From contig NC_052620.1 of NCBI RefSeq assembly GCF_016545825.1, positions 1,426,001 to 1,490,000 of the forward strand: a DNA stretch of 64,000 nucleotides. The letters are read 5' to 3'. Shown here in pieces: positions 58,618 through 64,000 of the stretch. Every line of letters begins with the position of its first letter. Position 1 is the first letter of the stretch. A program made the translations under genes and the position numbers. Below the pieces are notes generated by a model. The model was not told the DNA's origin, searched no databases, and saw only the letters and a list, made by a program, of their open reading frames with translations. Source of the DNA: Eucalyptus grandis (lineage: Eukaryota > Streptophyta > Magnoliopsida > Myrtales > Myrtaceae).

Positions 58618-61600
58618 TCAGTCTATGCACTTAAGTCTCAAATTCTAAAACCCATTATAGTCCACACTACAGCAGATACACCTCCTATTCTACTTATCAA
58701 TTTCCTCAAACATCAGATAGAAATAGTAGCAGAATGTATCGAATGGTTCATATCAACTCCACTTTGAGGGGTTACATTGATAACTCTGCCTTTTCACCTA
58801 TGTCACAGTCACAGCATCCAATAAGATAGAAAAACTATGGCATCTTGGTGAAACTAAACACATAGAGTGGGAAACTCAAGCTTCTTACATGTCTCTCTTC
58901 CTGTTCCTTTAGAGTCTGAAGATCACGCTGATTTTTCTCAGCAAGTGCTTTGGCCTGAATAAAACATGCGAAGAGTGATAACACAATACTCTCAACAATC
59001 AAAATGCCTTCAGCTGAAAATGCACTCCATTCAGAGTTGCAGAAAATAAAAAATTAAATTGCCAAAATGAAAACCTACTGTTCTTTCTTGCGTTCTCTGA
59101 TGGCGTTCCAGTCTGGCTCTTCTTCTTTCTTCAGTTTCTCCTTCAACTTCCTGGAATTCTCTGGATGGTGCAGCACCTTGTCCCAAAAAGATTAATAAAA
59201 TTCAGCAAGCAATCATTATAAAATGATGACCATGACTTTCAAAAAAAAAAAAAAAAAAAACATGTTTGTCGAATAGTACCACCAAAAAGAGAGGAAAGAT
59301 CATCAGCAAGATTGGCTGTTGAAGATGGTTTTCTTATGTTAGATGATGTTGCAGCAGATGGCTTTGCTGCTTCAGGCCTTTGCCTTTTCTGAGTTTTTGT
59401 ATCAAATTCAGGATCCTGAGGCATACGTTCAAAGAGGTTAGCAACAGAATGAGCAATACATGAGAAGCAAGACCTTCACATCCATACCGATGAATTTACT
59501 CTTGGCCTTGGAGCTGTGGTGGCATGAGAACCCATCTCGAAAAAGGAATCAAGATCATTATCATTACTGGCTTGACTAGCCCTTGAAGCCCCAGCAGCAG
59601 CTGCTGCTGCTTTTTGACGAGCCTCTGTAGTAGCCCTTTGCCTAACATCTGCAGTGGCTCTTTCTACAGCTGCTCTTTCTGCTCTTATCCGAGCCTCTGC
59701 AGCCTTCTCACGTGCTTCTCTCTCCCTTGCTTCAGCAGCAGCCTTCTCAGCTCTTTCCTTGGCCTCATTAGCAGCCCTTTCACGGGCTTCTGCTTGTGCT
59801 CTCTGGACAGCAGCCCGTTCTGCTCGTTCTCTAACTTCAGCATTAGCTTTCTCAAGAGCAGCCCTTTCAGCTCTAAGGCGAGCCTCAGCAGCTGCTCTCT
59901 CACGAACTTCCCTTGTAGCCCTTTCCACAGCTTGTCGAGCCCTTTCCCTCTCAATCTCTCTGGCTCTCTCCCTCTCCTTCTCAAGTCTCCTTTGCTCCCT
60001 CTCTTCCTCTTCCCTTTGTTTTTCTTTGAAAGCTTGCTCTTGAGAGTCATATACATTCTCATCCTCTTCCAGCTGTGTATCTTTACTTCTGGCAGCTTTA
60101 GTACTCCCTCTACCCCTTACTTCCTTCGCATGCCTGAACTTTGCCTCAGCTCTATCCATAGCTGCTTTCATAGCTGCAGACGACGCAGCAGCGTTTGTAT
60201 TCCTAGCATGTTCCTCCCTAGAAAGACCATTTGCAAGATCATCAGGATTAATAGGGCTACTGCCCCTGGCAAACTTTTCAAGTTCATCCACAGCTGATGG
60301 AGATGACACCTTAGTCATCGAAGGTATTGATTTTGGACTGTGGTAGCGTTGAGTGGGATTTGCGAATGAAGAAGAATCATTGATCTTCTTCTTTGCACTT
60401 TTTGATCCAAATAATCTACTTACTGCCTTTGGAATTCGGGTTGGCAGAGGGGGTGGGGGTCTAGATGGTGGAGGCACAGTTGTTGGTTGTGTAAAAAGAG
60501 GGATCTCGGACACAGTGAGCCAAACTTCATCAGATGATCCCACATTCTGTTCAGACCAAGGGGAGCTGTCGCCCTGGGTCTTTGTGTCATGAATACTACC
60601 CTTCCCATATATTGGTGAAGAAGCAGTCTGGCCAGTAGATTTATGGGAGCGGTTCAAGCCTGAAGCCATGTCAAAAGATGTATGTTGAAATTTGCTGCCA
60701 TTCTCCACATTCATTTCCCTCCTTGACTGGTCATTCTTATTGAATGAAAAGGATGGTGCGGATTTTCTAATACTACTAAGCATTTCCGAACCATTGTGGA
60801 TTTCGCCAGCGGAAGCAGATGAACCATCAGCTGCCGTGCTTCCAGCATTACCTGTCTTATTAGAAGATGAGGCAACATGGGGTGAGGTAGATCCCAATAC
60901 CACAAAGGGGTCTTCTGTCATTTTACTAGTGTGAGTCCTAGGCCTAGATGACCAACTTGACTCAGGATTTGGTCTGAAGAGGAGAAAGATAAAACTTGAA
61001 GTAATCAAATCTTTTGTATCGAGCATAGAGTAACAAAATCAAAGAAAAAAGGAGACTAAAACAAAAACAATAGCAAAGAATAAATGCTGTCATGCCTTAA
61101 TTTAAATATTTTTCTCATAACGTGAAATATTATAAGCGTGTGAACATTATTTGCACATACCCTACTGACTAATGAGATCTACCACAGATGCCTCTCATCA
61201 GAACAGTCGCAAGTGAATACCATCCAAATTCCAAGCCATTTACAGGAAAGAGTATTTACCAAGTATATCAATGAAATCTTAAAAGTATTAAAAGAATAAC
61301 AACAACCCTAGATAAGCACCGCCAGCCGACGGCTCACATACACAGCATTGCACACCACATACATAGTGTCAAATCGCGAGAGCAAGACAAACTCATTTGC
61401 AACTAAATAAAAGACGAGTCACGTTCATGGAGATTTAGTAAACTCAAGACAATATCACAGCAGAGTCGAACACACTGAATCATTCCCCGACATAAAGAAT
61501 TCGTTTAGCTGCATAACGGCATCATTCGTTGTACTGAGAATTCTAAGCTTGCCAAGTGGACATGAGAAGGAACTAACTACTGGCCCGGAAATCACACTAT

Positions 61601-62173
61601 GCGGGATTATGCAGGCCCTGCAGACACACAATAATACAAAAGTCCGCTACTTGAAATCCGAGATGTCCAATAGTACCTTCCGATCGGAGAAGACTTCCTC
61701 CCAAACCCAGGTAACAAAGCATCGAAATGCTGCATACCCTTATCCCCGTTCTTCGCAGCTCTACTCCTAGGACCGTCGTCCTTCTTCCCAACTCCAGCTA
61801 AAAGATCGTCGAAGTGGTCACCGCCGCTCGCACTAGAAGAGCCCTTCGATCCCAGCACGCGATCCAACACATCACCATCATCATCACCTTCATCATAAAC
61901 GGGCTTATCGTAACGCGGCAGGCTCGAGGACGACTTCGAGCCCGAAACGGGCGCGGAACCGAAATCCGGCTTTCTGGGTCCCTTCGTACGGTCGAACCCA
62001 CCATAATTCTCGAGGTTCTCCGATCTCTGGGCGCCCCGGGAGCTCGAAACAGGATCTGGGTCGGCGGGAAAGGATCGGGAATTGGGGGAGGGCTTGGGGG
62101 CGGACATTGGGGCCGATTTGACCTGCGATTTGAGGCCGAAATCGGGGGCGAACAGGCCGTCCAAGTCGTTCAT
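55430..62173 (-). CDS. Auxilin-like J-domain protein (clathrin uncoating; one-base frameshift)
   Basis: Auxilin-like proteins recruit Hsc70 to clathrin-coated vesicles and start uncoating. Exons, in order of transcription: 62173-61677, 60973-59488, 59415-59283 (or 59280), 59176-59079, 58954-58889, 58189-58100, 56623-56448, 55468-55430. The intended product is about 861 residues, close to the Arabidopsis auxilin-like proteins. Features: an N-terminal DF/FD-rich part ([24 protein letters not shown]), a Ser-rich region, a long Glu/Arg/Ala coiled coil (about residues 440-640), a second charged helix, and a C-terminal J domain (about 785-861) starting near [16 protein letters not shown] with HPD at about 824-826. 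In exon 7 one A is missing: TTTT at 56554-56557 on the plus strand, where five are needed. Exon 7 is therefore 176 rather than 177 bases, and the HPD part is out of frame as written. An earlier in-frame ATG at 62203 is possible. Confidence 0.9.
57330..57625. mobile_element. MITE-like insertion in intron 6 of the auxilin-like gene
   Basis: The left part AAGTCCTAAAATCGGTTATG, then ATAATGCACTTGAG, partly pairs with the right part, whose reverse complement reads GGATAATTATAGCAGGATTT, with TAATGCACTTGAGTCCTAAAA further in. It is about 290 bp and non-coding. Boundaries are approximate. Confidence 0.4.
58567..58615. repeat. (GA)n microsatellite, about 24 units, in intron 5 of the auxilin-like gene
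   Basis: Uninterrupted GA run on the plus strand (CT in the transcript), 49 bases long. It lies far from the exon borders. Confidence 0.95.
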
Positions 62174-62412
62174 TACGAAGCGGCGACGATCAGGAGAATG
62201 CACGAGGGATCGATCATGGGATTACCCGGAATTGGGACACGGAAAGGGAGGCGAATCTGCGGATCAAGAAAGGATTTTGAGGGGCCGAGAAACGGCAGAA
62301 CGCGTTTTCAAGAAATGGGGTCGTCGAATCTGACCATTTCTTGAGCCGATTGTTTTGAATTAATGGCGAATTGCCTCGTCTTCCATCTTCTTCATCTTGC
62401 CAGTTTTAAAAA

Positions 62413-62417
<5 letters not shown>

Positions 62418-62444
<27 letters not shown>
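62418..62444. repeat. (GA)n tract upstream of the auxilin-like gene
   Basis: About 13 GA units lie 245 bases upstream of the start codon of the minus-strand gene (CT on its coding strand). It is a plausible part of its promoter or leader, as such tracts are frequent there in plants. Confidence 0.7.
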
Positions 62445-62449
<5 letters not shown>

Positions 62450-62987
62450 TGGGAATTTCTTTACTGGCCAGTTTAATGAATTCGAATGTCGGCCAAGATT
62501 CATAGTAGTTTATATGCATTCCTTTGAATTGAGATCAGGTTTACAAAAACACCACAGATTAGTAATAATATTTTTGGCCAAGATTAATAGTAACCTGATC
62601 GACTAACTGGGCTGGTAATTTGTCTAAATAAGAATATCTTGTAAAATATGAGAAACATCGTATCCCTTTAATTAAATTTCAGAGTATGAGAATATTGTAT
62701 TATTATTGAAAAAAATGTGTTGAAAACTGATTATGTAAACATAGTATCATGTTTGAATTTGATTACATCATTTAGTGTAAAAATATTGTCCGTCTCCAGT
62801 AAAGTGACGTGCACTTAACTTTGCTTTGGAGGAATTTGATAAAAGAATATTTAATTGAACTTCAGCGACCAAAAAAGAACTTCATGTTCAAGAAAAGTGC
62901 CCCAATTAACAGAATCTACATTAGTTGCAATTGAAGAGGGAAACCACTAAAGATTGCTTATCTCGTTAAAAATAATAGATAATAATT
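62445..62987. other. Intergenic, no gene seen
   Basis: AT-rich, with short frames only. It contains no feature I can name. Confidence 0.5.
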
Positions 62988-63514
62988 AAGGACGTGCATG
63001 ACAAAATTTTTATTTTCTTTATTTTTTTTTTTTGTTTTCTGAAATAGATTTGGAACATAAATCGATTTAGTGACGCAATTTCATTTTTATTTTTAGAATA
63101 GATTTCTATTATAAAAATATATTTTAAAAAAATCGAAACTAAAATTTTTAATTTTTAATTTTGAAACAAAAATAAAAAATAAAAACTCACATCATCATTT
63201 ATTTACCACATTATCCCCACCCATCACCTATGAAATGCTGAAAGCCCACTACTAGTCACCAGATGCTGGCTCCTTTGCTAGCTAACGCCAGTTGCCAGAC
63301 GCCTACCACTCGCCACTTGCCACCAGATGTCAGCTGCCACTAGAAATAGAAGTTTTATTTTATTATCAAACGAATTCTATTGTATAAATAAAAATTTTGA
63401 ATCGTTATCAATATATTTTCTTTTCTTTCAGAAACTTGTTAAATAAAAATTGATAAATTAATATTTTGTTAAAAATTGATTTCTATTTTAAAAATTTTGT
63501 CACGCGCACCCTAA
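62988..63514. mobile_element. Non-autonomous DNA transposon (hAT-like MITE)
   Basis: The left end AAGGACGTGCATGACAAAAT then TTTTATTTT pairs with the right end, whose reverse complement is AGGGTGCGCGTGACAAAATT then TTTAAAATAGAA. The interior is AT-rich on both sides of a GC-richer middle (63220-63345) with repeated CCAGATG and GCCAC words. It is about 525 bp with no coding region. AGGGTGCG-type ends are seen in hAT-related elements, but I could not fix an 8-bp target duplication. Confidence 0.55.
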
Positions 63515-64000
63515 CAAACAAGAGTCAATATCTTTTTAGGAATGTAGTAGAACATAAATATTAATGAAGTAATTTCAAAAGATAGAATACTAGTTTTGTA
63601 AAAACAAATTTTATATATATATAAACAGCAAAAATAAAAAACAAATAAATAGACAAGAGATATAATATGGACAGAAGGGAGCCTAACATTTTCACTTGGA
63701 GGCGAAGTAAGAAATTGGAAAATTATTTCCTTTTCATCATAATGGGAAGTCATTTTTCACAATCTAGATTTGTTGTTTAAGTCTATGGAAAACTTTGTGA
63801 TTGCTCAATTAGTTTTCCGTCTTCCAAATACTAAAATATTCGAAAACAATTTCTCGAGAATGGTTTTTCATTGGACAAATTGACCTAAAAATTATATCAT
63901 AAACCGGTGAATACATAGTTTTTCTTTTTAATATATCCCATTATCCAATCGCGTCTCATTATATGAAAGTTGTCTTTTGCCTAAAAACAAATAATTACAC
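63515..64000. other. Intergenic, no gene seen
   Basis: AT-rich, with no frame of note and no recognisable motif. Confidence 0.5.

Noticed and set aside
59614..60297. Long open frames on the plus strand rich in Ser, Leu and Cys or Ala
   Set aside because: They are shadows of the Glu/Arg/Ala coiled-coil exon of the auxilin-like gene on the minus strand, whose biased codons leave the other frames open.

Overview
This is a nuclear genome window from a dicot plant. It has GT-AG introns, AT-rich intergenic DNA, chloroplast-derived DNA, short DNA transposons and plant-specific gene families. A tree of the Myrtaceae (Eucalyptus-like) is my best guess. It rests only on the look of the repeats, above all fold-back elements ending in GGAAAATTGTCC, so it is low to moderate confidence.

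Layout. 1-3390 has no gene I can support. 3391-38000 is a decayed tandem array of GH35 beta-galactosidase genes. Copy A (5398-13426) has 19 exons and is nearly intact. Copy B (17712-34204) is a pseudogene with stops, frameshifts and lost exons, an 8.9-kb block of MATE-transporter pseudogenes in its intron 7/exon 8 region, and a 1.16-kb fold-back transposon in exon 17. Copy C (about 36650-37122) is a 3' relic. Flanking sequences repeat with the copies. A truncated 5' end of the next gene (15556-15946) sits between A and B and marks a tandem-duplication breakpoint.

38498-44497 is an intact 10-exon gene for a predicted plastid protein of the DUF3727 type. 45834-46001 is a nuclear insertion of chloroplast DNA carrying the 5S rRNA gene. 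47165-52332 encodes the catalytic alpha subunit of ER glucosidase II (GH31). 62173-55430, on the minus strand, is an auxilin-like J-domain gene, with a decayed copy of its own first exon beyond its 3' end (about 53495-53790). 62450-64000 is intergenic, with one MITE-like element.

Functions. The intact genes are unrelated housekeeping genes: cell-wall/apoplastic galactose trimming, N-glycan quality control in the ER, clathrin uncoating and a plastid protein. They do not form a pathway. BGAL-A and the auxilin-like gene each carry a one-base change in a short homopolymer that breaks a conserved reading frame. These are either recent inactivations or, more likely, assembly errors. I found no previously undescribed system. 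The most interesting structures are the MATE inverted repeat (possible hairpin-siRNA source), the fold-back transposon with its target-site duplication, the very short LTR element, and the duplication history of the array.
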